A stretch of 64,000 nt of DNA, taken from the NCBI GenBank assembly GCA_046732855.1, contig JBKPNX010000064.1, positions 1-64,000 of the forward strand, in the 5' to 3' direction. Both the position numbers and the translations under genes were made by a program. This DNA comes from JBKPNX01 sp046732855 (GTDB lineage: Bacteria > Pseudomonadota > Alphaproteobacteria > Geminicoccales > Geminicoccaceae). Below, in pieces: positions 8,551-16,975 of this stretch. Under the pieces are notes generated by a model. That model did no database searches. It was not told the DNA's origin and worked only from the letters and a program-made list of their open reading frames with translations. Positions within the stretch are counted from its first letter, which is position 1; each line of letters opens with the position of its first letter.

Positions 8551-9766
8551 GAGGCGCCGGCGCGCGGTTCGACCTGGCGTAGCGCTGGTTTTCCGGCGCG
8601 AGCTGCGCTGGCTGCGGCGCCGGCCGGTCCTGTTGTTTTTTACGACCATCCTGCCCCTGTTTTTGATGTCGCTGCTGATGGTGGTCTTCAACGCCGGCCT
8701 GCCGACCGAGCTGCCGGTCGCCGTGCTCGATCGCAATGGCACGGACTTATCGCGCGCCGTGATCCGCATGGTCGACGCGACCTCGGAGATCGCGATCGTC
8801 GAGCAGGTCGACGATCTGGCGGAAGGCCGCCACCTGATCCTGTCGGGCAAGGTCTACGGCCTCCTGATGCTGCCGCTCGACCTGGAGCGCGACGCCTATG
8901 CCGGCCGCCGGCCCGAGGTCGTGTTCTTCTACGACAACCAGCACATGACTGTCGGCGGCATCCTCGCGCGCGGGGTCACCAACGCGGTCGGCGAAGCGGG
9001 CGCGGCCGTGCGCGTGGCCTTGCGCAACTCCCGGGGCGAGCCGGTCGAGCTGGCGCAAGCGGCGATCGCGCCTATCCCGATCCATCAGAACACCCTGTTC
9101 AACCCTGCCCTCAACTACGCCCATTTCCTGCTGGCGGCGCTCCTGCCGGCGGTGCTGCAGATCATCGTCGTCACGACTTCGGTCTATTCCGTCGGTCTCG
9201 ACATCGAAGGCCGCTACCGTCTGGGCATTCTGCGCCGGCTGGGTGGCGGCCTCTGGCCGGCCCTGTTCGGCAAGCTACTGCCGCACACCCTCGTTTTCCT
9301 GGTGATCTACGGCCTCGCCGACAGCGTCCTCTTCGGCTATCTGGAGATGCCGCTCCGCGGCCAGGAGTGGCTCCTCGTGTGCGCAACCGTGCTCTTCATC
9401 TTCACCTGCCAGCTGCTCGGCACGCTGCTGGTTGTGGTGACGCTGCAAATGGCAACCGCGCTCAGCATCGCCGCGCTCCTCACTGCTCCGGCGTTTGGCT
9501 TCATGGGCATCAGCTTTCCGCGACTCGGGATGAACGCCTTCGCCCATGCCTGGGGCGCCCTCTTGCCCGGTACCTGGTATCTGCAGGCGCGCGTCGACCA
9601 GACCATTCGCGGCACGCCGCTCGATCTGAGCCTGCCTCCGATCGTGATCCTGGCAGCGTACACGTTCGTGCTAGCGTGTTTGTGTGCGCTGAGGCTCGAC
9701 ACATTGCGACGCCGACGGCTGCGCCGTCTGGCGCATTTGGAGCTGGCGCTGGAGGCTGGTTCATGA
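8531..9766 (+). CDS. ABC-2 type transporter permease (YhhJ-like), first of two
   Basis: This 411-residue protein has the ABC2_membrane_3 architecture: one N-terminal TM (about 32-54, VLLFFTTILPLFLMSLLMVVF), a large periplasmic domain opening with LPVAVLDRNGTDLSRAVIRM, and a cluster of about five C-terminal TMs. The GTG start at 8531 lies inside the adaptor gene. The stop forms an ATGA overlap with the second permease at 9763. Such permeases normally need an ATP-binding partner (RbbA/YbhF type), but none is encoded in this operon or elsewhere in the window. Substrate is unknown. Confidence 0.88.
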   Translation: MGPAGAERRRRAVRPGVALVFRRELRWLRRRPVLLFFTTILPLFLMSLLMVVFNAGLPTELPVAVLDRNGTDLSRAVIRMVDATSEIAIVEQVDDLAEGRHLILSGKVYGLLMLPLDLERDAYAGRRPEVVFFYDNQHMTVGGILARGVTNAVGEAGAAVRVALRNSRGEPVELAQAAIAPIPIHQNTLFNPALNYAHFLLAALLPAVLQIIVVTTSVYSVGLDIEGRYRLGILRRLGGGLWPALFGKLLPHTLVFLVIYGLADSVLFGYLEMPLRGQEWLLVCATVLFIFTCQLLGTLLVVVTLQMATALSIAALLTAPAFGFMGISFPRLGMNAFAHAWGALLPGTWYLQARVDQTIRGTPLDLSLPPIVILAAYTFVLACLCALRLDTLRRRRLRRLAHLELALEAGS

Positions 9767-10923
9767 GCTCGATCGCGACGGTATACCGGCGCGAGCTCGT
9801 GCGGATCTTCGCGGTGCGGCCGGCGTTCGGGGTCTTGGTCCTGGCTCTTTGCGTCTATGCTGCGCTCTATCCGCAGCCCTATCTGGCCGAGACGCTGCGC
9901 GACGTGCCGGTCGCTGTCGTCGACCGTGACGGCAGCACCAGCAGCCGCGAGCTGGTGCGGCGCATCGACGCCACAGAGGCCGTGGCCGTCGCTCAAGTCC
10001 TGCCGGACATGGTGACCGCCGAGCGCGCCGTCTACGCGCGCCTCGTCCACGGCGTCGTGCTGATCCCGACGGATTTCGAGCGCGACCTCCTGCATGGCCG
10101 GCCCTCGCCCGTTGCCCTGTACAGCGACGCCAGCTACTTCCTGATGAACTCGCGGGTGTCCGGGAATGTCGCCGCTGCCGTGCGCAATTTTGCCACCGAA
10201 ACGGAGACCTCCCGCTTGGTGCGCGCCGGCGTAGATCCTAGCGTCGCTGCGGCCGCCGCCGACCCATTGCCGCTGACCGCCGTGACGCTGTTCAATCCCC
10301 AGGCCGGCTATGCGACCTTCGTCCTGCCGGCCGCCTTCGTCCTGATCCTGCAGCAGACGCTGCTCATGGGGATCGGCCTGCTGGCCACGTCGAAGGACGA
10401 GGGCGCCGCCATCCAACCGGACATACCGGCCGGCGCTGCCGCCACCATCTCCGGCAAGGCGCTCGCGTATCTCACGCTGCATGCAGTCCTTCTGCCCTGC
10501 TACCTCATCACGCTGCCGTACCTCTACGGGCTGCCGCGCCTGGGCAACGTGACCACCATCCTGGTCTTCGCGGTGCCGTTCGTGCTCGCGGTGAGCCTGT
10601 TGGGGCTGACCGTGCCCGCGGTGATGCGCACGCCCGAGACCGTGCAGCTGGCCTACGTGGCGCTCGGGCTGCCGCTGTTCTTCCTTTCGGGCACGTCCTG
10701 GCCAGCGGTCGCTATTCCGCCGCGCGTCGCGATGGCGGCCACCTTCCTGCCCAGCACCGCGGCGATCGACGGCTTCGTGCGCATCACCCAGATGGGAGCC
10801 ACGATCTTCGACGTACGCACCCAGTATCTGACGCTTTGGGTGCTGGTGCTCCTCTACGGCACGGCGGCCATCTGCCTGGAGACGTCCCGAAGGCCACGAC
10901 TATCGAGCGCGCAAGCAACGTAA
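9763..10923 (+). CDS. ABC-2 type transporter permease (YhhJ-like), second of two
   Basis: This 386-residue protein has the same layout as its upstream neighbour: an N-terminal TM (about 18-36, FGVLVLALCVYAALYPQPY), a periplasmic domain opening with DVPVAVVDRDGSTSSRELVR, then five or six C-terminal TMs including an FFLSGTSWP segment. ATG at 9763 overlaps the upstream stop by four bases, fixing the start. The two permeases probably form a heterodimeric membrane channel served by the HlyD adaptor. The operon ends here without an ATPase or an outer-membrane factor. Confidence 0.88.
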   Translation: MSSIATVYRRELVRIFAVRPAFGVLVLALCVYAALYPQPYLAETLRDVPVAVVDRDGSTSSRELVRRIDATEAVAVAQVLPDMVTAERAVYARLVHGVVLIPTDFERDLLHGRPSPVALYSDASYFLMNSRVSGNVAAAVRNFATETETSRLVRAGVDPSVAAAAADPLPLTAVTLFNPQAGYATFVLPAAFVLILQQTLLMGIGLLATSKDEGAAIQPDIPAGAAATISGKALAYLTLHAVLLPCYLITLPYLYGLPRLGNVTTILVFAVPFVLAVSLLGLTVPAVMRTPETVQLAYVALGLPLFFLSGTSWPAVAIPPRVAMAATFLPSTAAIDGFVRITQMGATIFDVRTQYLTLWVLVLLYGTAAICLETSRRPRLSSAQAT

Positions 10924-11040
10924 ACTCCGGAGCAAGTCCGGCGCAGGGTTCCACGTGTTCGGAATCAAGAGCGTTTTGTGGTCAACTCCTGGAAAATCGC
11001 CACAGCACTCTGCCGTGCGATGCGGTCTTTCGACCGCGGA

Positions 11041-11472
11041 TCACCACCTGAGAAACATCCCGACGTCCCCCGGCATGCCGCCCGGGAAATCCATGATCTG
11101 GACGCGCACTTTGTAGCCTTGCGGCTCGAGCTCCTTCTGCCAGAACTCGTACGCGCACTTGGCGAAGCCGGTAAGAGTGTTCGGCCAGTCGGGCTCGAAG
11201 TTGTTGATCGCCCGCCCGCCATCCGTGCAGAACTCGCTGGAGAAGCGCAGTACCTGCACCTCGCGCTCGCCTCGCTCGGCGGCGCCGCGGATCACCTTGG
11301 AGAGACGCTCGAACACGTCCGGGTGGATCTCTCGCGCCATGAACGCGTCGCGGAGCTGGTGGTGCTCGTCGTCGGCCTTGCGCTTCTTCTCAAGCGCCTC
11401 CTGCAGCTTCTCCTTCTCTTTCGCTTCGGTGATTTGCCTCAGCTGATCAGGCGTGATCAGGCCCTCTGCCAT
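11041..11472 (-). CDS. Conserved hypothetical protein, 143 aa
   Basis: This soluble protein has no signal peptide or TM. The first half is a highly charged helix (TEAKEKEKLQEALEKKRKAD, coiled-coil-like). The second half looks like a small compact domain with FCTDGGRAINNFEPDWPNTL, a Trp/Gln-rich helix and the ending PGGMPGDVGMFLRW. ATG at 11472 is chosen because GGGGAG lies about 6 bases upstream. I do not recognise a named family. A decayed partial copy lies at 7253-7343 on the other side of the HlyD/ABC-2 operon, so the gene may travel with that module or have been duplicated with it. Confidence 0.7.
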   Translation of the reverse strand: MAEGLITPDQLRQITEAKEKEKLQEALEKKRKADDEHHQLRDAFMAREIHPDVFERLSKVIRGAAERGEREVQVLRFSSEFCTDGGRAINNFEPDWPNTLTGFAKCAYEFWQKELEPQGYKVRVQIMDFPGGMPGDVGMFLRW

Positions 11473-11810
11473 CGCGCGACTCCCCGTGTTCTGACCGGAC
11501 CGCAAAGGACACCAAGGCGGACAGGCCGATTCCTCCCATTATGCCGCAGCAACAGCGGCTCCGTCGAATCCTTCGGCGAGCGCGCGGATTAAATCTGGCG
11601 ACCCGGAATCTGCTGGATCGCAGCCCCAGTCTGCTACTTCTCGTTCGTGTCGCCCGTAGATCATCGCTAGTTTAGAACGGTGAGTTATGCACCTGACCAA
11701 GCGTCGATCTGAGCTGCCCCGGTGTACCGGCCCTGCCGGTGACCGGCCTTGCGCTTTTGCGCTTGGCTCAGGTAACAGGATCTGCAGCGACAATTAGGAG
11801 TGTCAAAGAG
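11473..11810. other. Intergenic region, no gene recognised
   Basis: This 338-bp stretch lies between the divergent hypothetical gene and ppk2. Some short frames cross it but none resembles a known protein. It should hold the promoters of both neighbours. If the GTG at 11739 were the true ppk2 start, the gap would shorten by 72 bp. Confidence 0.5.
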
Positions 11811-12653
11811 TTGGCCAAGGGCAAGAAAAGGAAGGATGTCGAGTCAAAGGCCTCCGCAAACAGCGTTGCCGCCCCGCAGAAGATGAGCCGTAAGGAGTTC
11901 GAGAAGGAGCTCTCGAAACTTCAGGTAGAGTTGACCCGGTTGCAGGCGTGGGCGGTGGCCGATGGCGCGCGGGTGATCGTCGTGTTCGAGGGGCGGGACA
12001 CTGCCGGCAAGGGGGGCGTCATCAGTCGCATCATGCAACGCTGCAGTCCCCGCGTGTTCAAGCACGTGGCGCTGCCCACGCCATCCGATCGGGAGAAGAG
12101 CCAGCTCTATATCCAGCGCTACATCGCCCATTTCCCCGCTGCGGGCGAGATCATCCTGTTCGATCGGTCCTGGTACAACCGGGCAGGAGTCGAGCGGGTG
12201 ATGGGGTTCGTCAGCGACGACGACTACGAGCACTTTCTCCGACTGGCACCCGCCGTCGAACGCGAGGTGATCAACAATGGCATCATTCTCCTGAAGTATT
12301 TCCTGGACGTCAGCCAGGCGGAGCAGCGCCGGCGGTTCGAAGCTCGCATCACCGACCCGGTGAAGCACTGGAAGCTGAGCCCGATGGACGTCGAATCGGT
12401 GCGGCGTTGGTGGGACTACACCAAGGCGTATCAGGCCATGCTCGCGGCAACCGATACGCCCGCCGCCCCGTGGTACGTGGTGCCGGCCGACGACAAGCGG
12501 CGCGCGCGCCTGAACCTGATCAGCCACATGCTGAGCAACATCCCGTACCGGAAGGTCCGAGTGGATCTGCCACAGATTCCCAAAGCTGCGCCGCGCCCCA
12601 AAGGCGCCGAGGAAGGCCTGCGGGCCGGGCAGGTCGTGCCCAATCTGTACTGA
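11811..12653 (+). CDS. ppk2: Polyphosphate kinase 2 (PPK2)
   Basis: PPK2 transfers phosphate between polyphosphate and nucleoside diphosphates, using polyP to make ATP or GTP. The single-domain enzyme shows the Walker A GRDTAGKGG, the Walker B region FDRSWYNRAGVERVMGF and the lid-region helix RRRFEARITDPVKHWKLSP. The start is uncertain. TTG at 11811 has AGGAG ten bases upstream and gives 280 residues, close to the family norm. GTG at 11739 would add 24 atypical residues, and ATG at 11883 (MSRKEFEKEL) would remove 24. The gene is convergent with prmC, with a perfect hairpin between them. Confidence 0.88.
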   Translation: MAKGKKRKDVESKASANSVAAPQKMSRKEFEKELSKLQVELTRLQAWAVADGARVIVVFEGRDTAGKGGVISRIMQRCSPRVFKHVALPTPSDREKSQLYIQRYIAHFPAAGEIILFDRSWYNRAGVERVMGFVSDDDYEHFLRLAPAVEREVINNGIILLKYFLDVSQAEQRRRFEARITDPVKHWKLSPMDVESVRRWWDYTKAYQAMLAATDTPAAPWYVVPADDKRRARLNLISHMLSNIPYRKVRVDLPQIPKAAPRPKGAEEGLRAGQVVPNLY

Positions 12654-12668
12654 GCGCCCGCTGCCCGG

Positions 12669-12687
12669 GCCGTCCAGCATGGACGGC
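12669..12687. terminator. Hairpin between convergent ppk2 and prmC
   Basis: A perfect 8-bp inverted repeat, GCCGTCCA and TGGACGGC, with a 3-base loop lies in the 68-bp gap between the two convergent stop codons. There is no T tract on either strand, so intrinsic termination is uncertain. The position suits a bidirectional 3'-end stem. Confidence 0.4.
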
Positions 12688-12721
12688 ACCGGCGACCGCG
12701 GGTGCCGCAAAACCGCCGACC

Positions 12722-13588
12722 CTACGGCTCGCCATCATCTGGCGCCGGATGCCGCGCGAGCACGCAGCGCTCGATGCCAGCGAGATCACGCGCTCGCGCA
12801 ATCATAGTGAGGCCCTGCGCCGCGAGCAGCGCGGCGACCGCCTCGGCTTGGCCGAACCCGATCTCGAGCGCGCATAGGCCGCCTGGCGCCAGCAGCCGGG
12901 CGCAGTCCGGCGCGAGCGCGCGGTAGGCTGCGAGTCCGTCCGGGCCGGCGACCAGCGCCGCCTTCGGCTCGAAATCGCGGATCTCGGGCTGCAGGCCGTC
13001 CCAGTCGCCCTCCGCCACATACGGCGGATTGCTCACGACCACATCGAATGCACCCGCCAGACCTTCGCCCCAGTGCCCTGGCCGGAAGTGCGCCCGCGCC
13101 GCCAGACCAAGCCGCTCGGCATTGCGCCCCGCGATCACCAGCGCGGCGGCGCTGTCGTCGACCCCGAGCCCGGTCGCCCGCGGCAGCTCGGACAGCAGCG
13201 CGAGCAGCAGACAACCCGAGCCGACACCGAGGTCGAGCAAGCGCAGCGCTCGCTTACGATCGGGCAGGCGCGCAAGCACCGCCTCGACCACGGTCTCGGA
13301 CTCCGGGCGCGGGATCAGGACCGCCGGATCGACCTCGAAGCGCAGGCTCCAGAACTCCTTATCGCCCAGGAGGTAGGCGACCGGTTCGCGCGCGATGCGG
13401 CGTCGTACCAGCGCATCGAGGCGCGCCCCCTGGGCGGCGCTCAGCGTGTTCTGTTCGCCGGCGATCAACGCGGCGCGCACGCGCCCGGTCACCGCGGCCA
13501 GCAGCAGCCAGGCTTCCGAGCGGGCGCGCTCGATGCCCGCCGCGGTGAGTCGCGCGGCAATCTCGGTGGCCAGATCATGCAGGGTCAT
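12722..13588 (-). CDS. prmC: Release factor glutamine methyltransferase PrmC (HemK)
   Basis: PrmC methylates the glutamine of the GGQ motif in peptide release factors RF1 and RF2, using S-adenosylmethionine. The 288-residue protein has the N-terminal helical domain (residues 1-75), the AdoMet-binding motif LLDLGVGSGCLLLALL and the diagnostic catalytic motif SNPPYVAEGDW. PRPESETVV is the usual interdomain signature. ATG at 13588 (MTLHDLATEI) is taken as the start because the longer open frame upstream is unlike the family. The gene normally sits next to prfA, but prfA is not in the window. Confidence 0.93.
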   Translation of the reverse strand: MTLHDLATEIAARLTAAGIERARSEAWLLLAAVTGRVRAALIAGEQNTLSAAQGARLDALVRRRIAREPVAYLLGDKEFWSLRFEVDPAVLIPRPESETVVEAVLARLPDRKRALRLLDLGVGSGCLLLALLSELPRATGLGVDDSAAALVIAGRNAERLGLAARAHFRPGHWGEGLAGAFDVVVSNPPYVAEGDWDGLQPEIRDFEPKAALVAGPDGLAAYRALAPDCARLLAPGGLCALEIGFGQAEAVAALLAAQGLTMIARARDLAGIERCVLARHPAPDDGEP

Positions 13589-13692
13589 GCGGTCCTTCAG
13601 TGTACCGACGACCTGTCGAATAACACGCGCGCGCGATGCCTCGGCGCGTACGAGGATGGTACAGAGAGCATGGCCGTGAGGTAAGAAGCCGC

Positions 13693-14637
13693 ATGAGCGA
13701 TCAGCGAGCAGTGAGCCGCGCGGGCGTGAAACCATCGTCGCGACGGCCGCGGATCGGCCTCGCGCTCGGCAGCGGCGGCGCGCGCGGCTGGGCTCACGTC
13801 GGGATCCTGCGCGCTCTGGACGCCGCCGGCGTGGTGCCCGATGTGGTCGCCGGCACCTCGATTGGCGCCCTGATCGCCGGCGTCCATCTCGCGGGCCACC
13901 TGCCGACCCTTGAGGCCTGGGCGCGCCGACTGACCAGGCCGCGGTTCCTCGCCTACCTGGATCCGCGCATGTCCGGCGGCGGTCTAATCGGCGGTCGGCG
14001 AATGCTGGCGTTTATGACGCGCCACCTCGGCGATCTCAAGATCGAGGACCTGCCGGTGCCGTTCGTCGCGGTCACCACCGACCTCACTACCGGCCATGAG
14101 GTCTGGCTGCGGGAGGGGCGGCTCGCCGAGACCTTGCGCACGGCGATCTCGTTGCCCGGCGTGTTCACGCCGGTGCGCCGGGAAGGCCATTGGCTGGTCG
14201 ACGGCGCGCTGGTCAATCCCGTGCCGGTGTCGGTCTGCCGCGCGCTCGGCGCCGACGTGGTCATCGCGGCCAACCTCAACGCGGATCAGCTCGGCAAGCT
14301 CAATCTCCGCGGCCGCCGGTGGCGCCGCGCGGGCGGGCTCGAGCCCGACCTCCTCGAGCAAAGCCGCGCGCTCCAGGGGCCCGGCGGCACCATGTGGCGG
14401 CGGCGGGCCCGCAATACCCCGAGCCTGCTCAGCGTCATGGTCGCCGCCCTCAAGATCACCCAGGACCGGATCACCCGCGCGCGGCTCGCCGCCGACCCGC
14501 CCGACGTCACCATCAGGCCCGACCTCGGCCACATCGGGCTGTTGGAGTTCGATCGCGCCGTCGAGGCGATCGAAACCGGCGAGCGCGCCACCGCCGACGC
14601 AGTCATCGAGCTGCAAGCCATCCTTGCCGATAGTTGA
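13693..14637 (+). CDS. Patatin-like phospholipase family protein (RssA type)
   Basis: This predicted serine lipid acyl hydrolase has 314 residues. The oxyanion-hole motif GSGGARGWAHVG lies at about 26-37, the nucleophile elbow GTSIGA at 54-59 (Ser56), and the catalytic aspartate in WLVDGALVNPVP, so the Ser-Asp dyad is intact. There is no signal peptide, so it probably acts in the cytoplasm. ATG at 13693 is preferred over 13636 because the family alignment begins close to it. It is divergent from prmC across about 104 bp. The lipid substrate is unknown. Confidence 0.85.
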   Translation: MSDQRAVSRAGVKPSSRRPRIGLALGSGGARGWAHVGILRALDAAGVVPDVVAGTSIGALIAGVHLAGHLPTLEAWARRLTRPRFLAYLDPRMSGGGLIGGRRMLAFMTRHLGDLKIEDLPVPFVAVTTDLTTGHEVWLREGRLAETLRTAISLPGVFTPVRREGHWLVDGALVNPVPVSVCRALGADVVIAANLNADQLGKLNLRGRRWRRAGGLEPDLLEQSRALQGPGGTMWRRRARNTPSLLSVMVAALKITQDRITRARLAADPPDVTIRPDLGHIGLLEFDRAVEAIETGERATADAVIELQAILADS

Positions 14638-14857
14638 GCTGATCGCGCTCACGTCGTCCCCCCCGACACTCTGATCAGAGACTGCAACGCCAACCGGCCC
14701 CGCGCTGGCCGGTGCGCCGGGTGCTGCCGGATGGGACGCTTGCCATGGACGCGGGAGCGCGTACAACCTCTGCGTGGGCCGGACGCCTCGGTCGCGAGCG
14801 ACTCGGGTCATTCCCTGGACAACAGCGCACCGCCGCGCGCAAAATGCAAGGAAGGAA

Positions 14858-15658
14858 CATGAGAAGATTGGTTGCCGTCAGCTTGGGCGCGGCGCTCTCG
14901 TTGGGCGCCGTACCAGCATCGGCAGTTGAATGGACGGTCGGCACGGGCGTCGCCGCAGTGCCGGATTACGAAGGCTCCGATGACTATCGCGCGATTCCGG
15001 TGCCGCTCGTGGCGGCCAACGATCTTTATCATCCCGAGACGTTCGTTCTCTGGCGCGGCAACCAGATCTTCTCCAATCTGCTGCCGCCGACAATCTTCGG
15101 GTCGGACCATATCTCGAATACATTCCGGTGCGCGTCGACGTCAAAAACAACAAAGTCGACGACATGAAAAACGGCGGCGACAGCGTACTGATGCTCGGCG
15201 CGCGCTTTGGCTATGAGGGCCGCCTCAGCGGGCAACGTGGCGAGGGCAATCTGAAGACCTTGGGTTTCTACGTCACCCCCCGGTTCGACGTATTGAACAA
15301 CAATGGTGCCCTCGTGACCTTCGGCCCCGTGTACACCGGGGCTTACAACGCCGGTCAATGGTACGTCGAGGCGCGGCTCGAGGGCACCTGGGCCTCGGAC
15401 GACTACATGGAGAACGCGTTCGGCGTGACCGCGGCGGATGCCCAGCGCACCGGCTTCGACAAATTCACCGCGGGCGCCGACTTCAAGAATGCCAGCACGT
15501 TCATCCAGACGACGCACCGGCTCACCGACCACTGGCGTCTCATCGGCGCCTTCGGCTACTCGCGCCTGTTCGGTGACGCCGAGGATAGCCCGATCGTCGA
15601 CGATGTCGGCAGTCCCAACCAGTTTCTGGGTGTGCTCGGCGCCGCCTATAAATTTTGA
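14858..15658 (+). pseudogene. MipA/OmpV family outer-membrane protein, single frameshift
   Basis: ATG at 14858 follows AAGGAAGG and starts a clear signal peptide (MRRLVAVSLGAALSLGAVPA, cleaved after ASA). The mature start VEWTVGTGVAAVPDYEGSDD is typical of MipA/OmpV beta-barrels. The match breaks near 15088 inside CTGCCGCCGACAATC. One base added there would restore the expected DNLRVGPYLEYIPVRVDVK and continue into the rest of the barrel, which ends in GAAYKF with the terminal Phe of outer-membrane proteins. Both halves are otherwise well preserved, so the shift is recent or an assembly error. If intact, the protein would be about 266 residues. Confidence 0.75.
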
Positions 15659-15678
15659 TTGCGGAGGCTGAGCGCTTC

Positions 15679-15703
15679 GCCGCCTGCACTGCCCCGAGGC
15701 GGC
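15679..15703 (+). terminator. Stem-loop downstream of the mipA-like gene
   Basis: GCCGCCT and AGGCGGC form a 7-bp stem around an 11-base loop about 20 bp after the stop codon. There is no T tract, so it may be only a weak or Rho-assisted terminator. Confidence 0.3.
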
Positions 15704-15791
15704 ACGGCAATGGGGTCACCAGTCTGGCAGCGAGTGTGGCTCTGTGCTGTGATGCCGGCGAGCAAGTGAATCGGTGCGGGAGCTGCACGCC

Positions 15792-16721
15792 ATGAACGCG
15801 CTGTCGAACGAGCGGATCGCCTATTTCAACGGCGCCTACGTCACCGAGAGCAAGGTGCTGGTGCCATTTCGCGACCGCAGCTGGCTGTACGGCGACGGCG
15901 CGTTCGACATGACCCGCACCTTCAACGGCCGGGTGTTCAAGATCCGGGAGCACGTCGCGCGCCTGTACCGCTCGCTCAAGTACCTCCGCATCGACCCCGG
16001 CCTGTCGCCGGCCGAGATGATCGAGATCAGCGAGGAGGTGAGCGCGCGCAACCGTCACTTGCTGGGGCCGGACGAGGATCATTGGGTCGGCCAGCGCATC
16101 TCGCGCGGCGTGCACCGCGCGCCGGGCGACAACTGGGACCATTACGGCCCGACCGTGATCGTCGAGAGCATGCCGCTGCCGCTCAGGGCGCGCGCCCGCC
16201 TGTTCCGCGACGGCATCGACGTGATCGTGCCCTCGGTGCGCCGCGTGCCGCCCGACTCGCTGACCCCGCGCGCCAAGACCCACAACTATCTGAACCTGGT
16301 CGTGGCGGATCTCGAGGCGCACGCCCGCGACCCCGAGTCCTGGGCGGTGCTGCTCGACCATCAGGGCAACCTGTGCGAGGGGCTCGGCAGCAACATCTTC
16401 GTGGTGCAGGCCGGTGAGCTGCTGACGCCGCACGAGCGGTTTGTCCTCCCCGGCGTGAGCCGGGCGACTGTGATCGAGCTCGCCGCCAAGCTCGAGATTG
16501 CCTGCCGCGAAACCGACATCGACCTGTACGACGCCTACAACGCCGATGAGGTATTCCTGACCTCCACGAGCCTCTGCATCTGCCCGGTGCGCAGCGTCAA
16601 CGGCTCGAAGATCGGCGATAGCGGCGTGCCAGGGCCGATCTCAAAGCGCCTGACCGACGCCTACATCGACCTGGTCGACTGCGACTTCGTGGCGCAGTAT
16701 CTAAAGCAGCTCGCGAACTGA
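15792..16721 (+). CDS. Class IV aminotransferase (branched-chain/D-amino acid transaminase family)
   Basis: This PLP enzyme of fold type IV transfers an amino group between an amino acid and a 2-oxo acid. The 309-residue protein contains the PLP lysine in RAKTHNYLN (Lys162), the conserved DGAFDMTRTFNGRVF segment near the N-terminus and the phosphate-binding turn EGLGSNIFVV. ATG at 15792 is preferred, with GGGAG nine bases upstream; a GTG at 15774 would add six residues. The exact substrate (branched-chain amino acid, D-amino acid or aminodeoxychorismate) cannot be set from sequence alone. No branched-chain biosynthesis genes adjoin it. Confidence 0.85.
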   Translation: MNALSNERIAYFNGAYVTESKVLVPFRDRSWLYGDGAFDMTRTFNGRVFKIREHVARLYRSLKYLRIDPGLSPAEMIEISEEVSARNRHLLGPDEDHWVGQRISRGVHRAPGDNWDHYGPTVIVESMPLPLRARARLFRDGIDVIVPSVRRVPPDSLTPRAKTHNYLNLVVADLEAHARDPESWAVLLDHQGNLCEGLGSNIFVVQAGELLTPHERFVLPGVSRATVIELAAKLEIACRETDIDLYDAYNADEVFLTSTSLCICPVRSVNGSKIGDSGVPGPISKRLTDAYIDLVDCDFVAQYLKQLAN

Positions 16722-16975
16722 CTACGCGGGGGCGCACCGCTGGCTGCTGATGCCAGGGGCCGCGTCGCGACCTTTTAGGCACGGGGCTGGGAGGTGACGC
16801 CGGATCACGGCCTCGCGATCTGCGGTCGCCGCCAGACTCAGACACCGTCCGGTGTGATCGACTTCACAGACGAAGCGCCAACCCATGGGGAAATATCCCC
16901 GCAGCAGAAGCGGAACCAAGCCGGCGCCAACCGGCTGGTCCGCGCCACGGGACCTGCCGCCGGGGAGCCGCCCAT

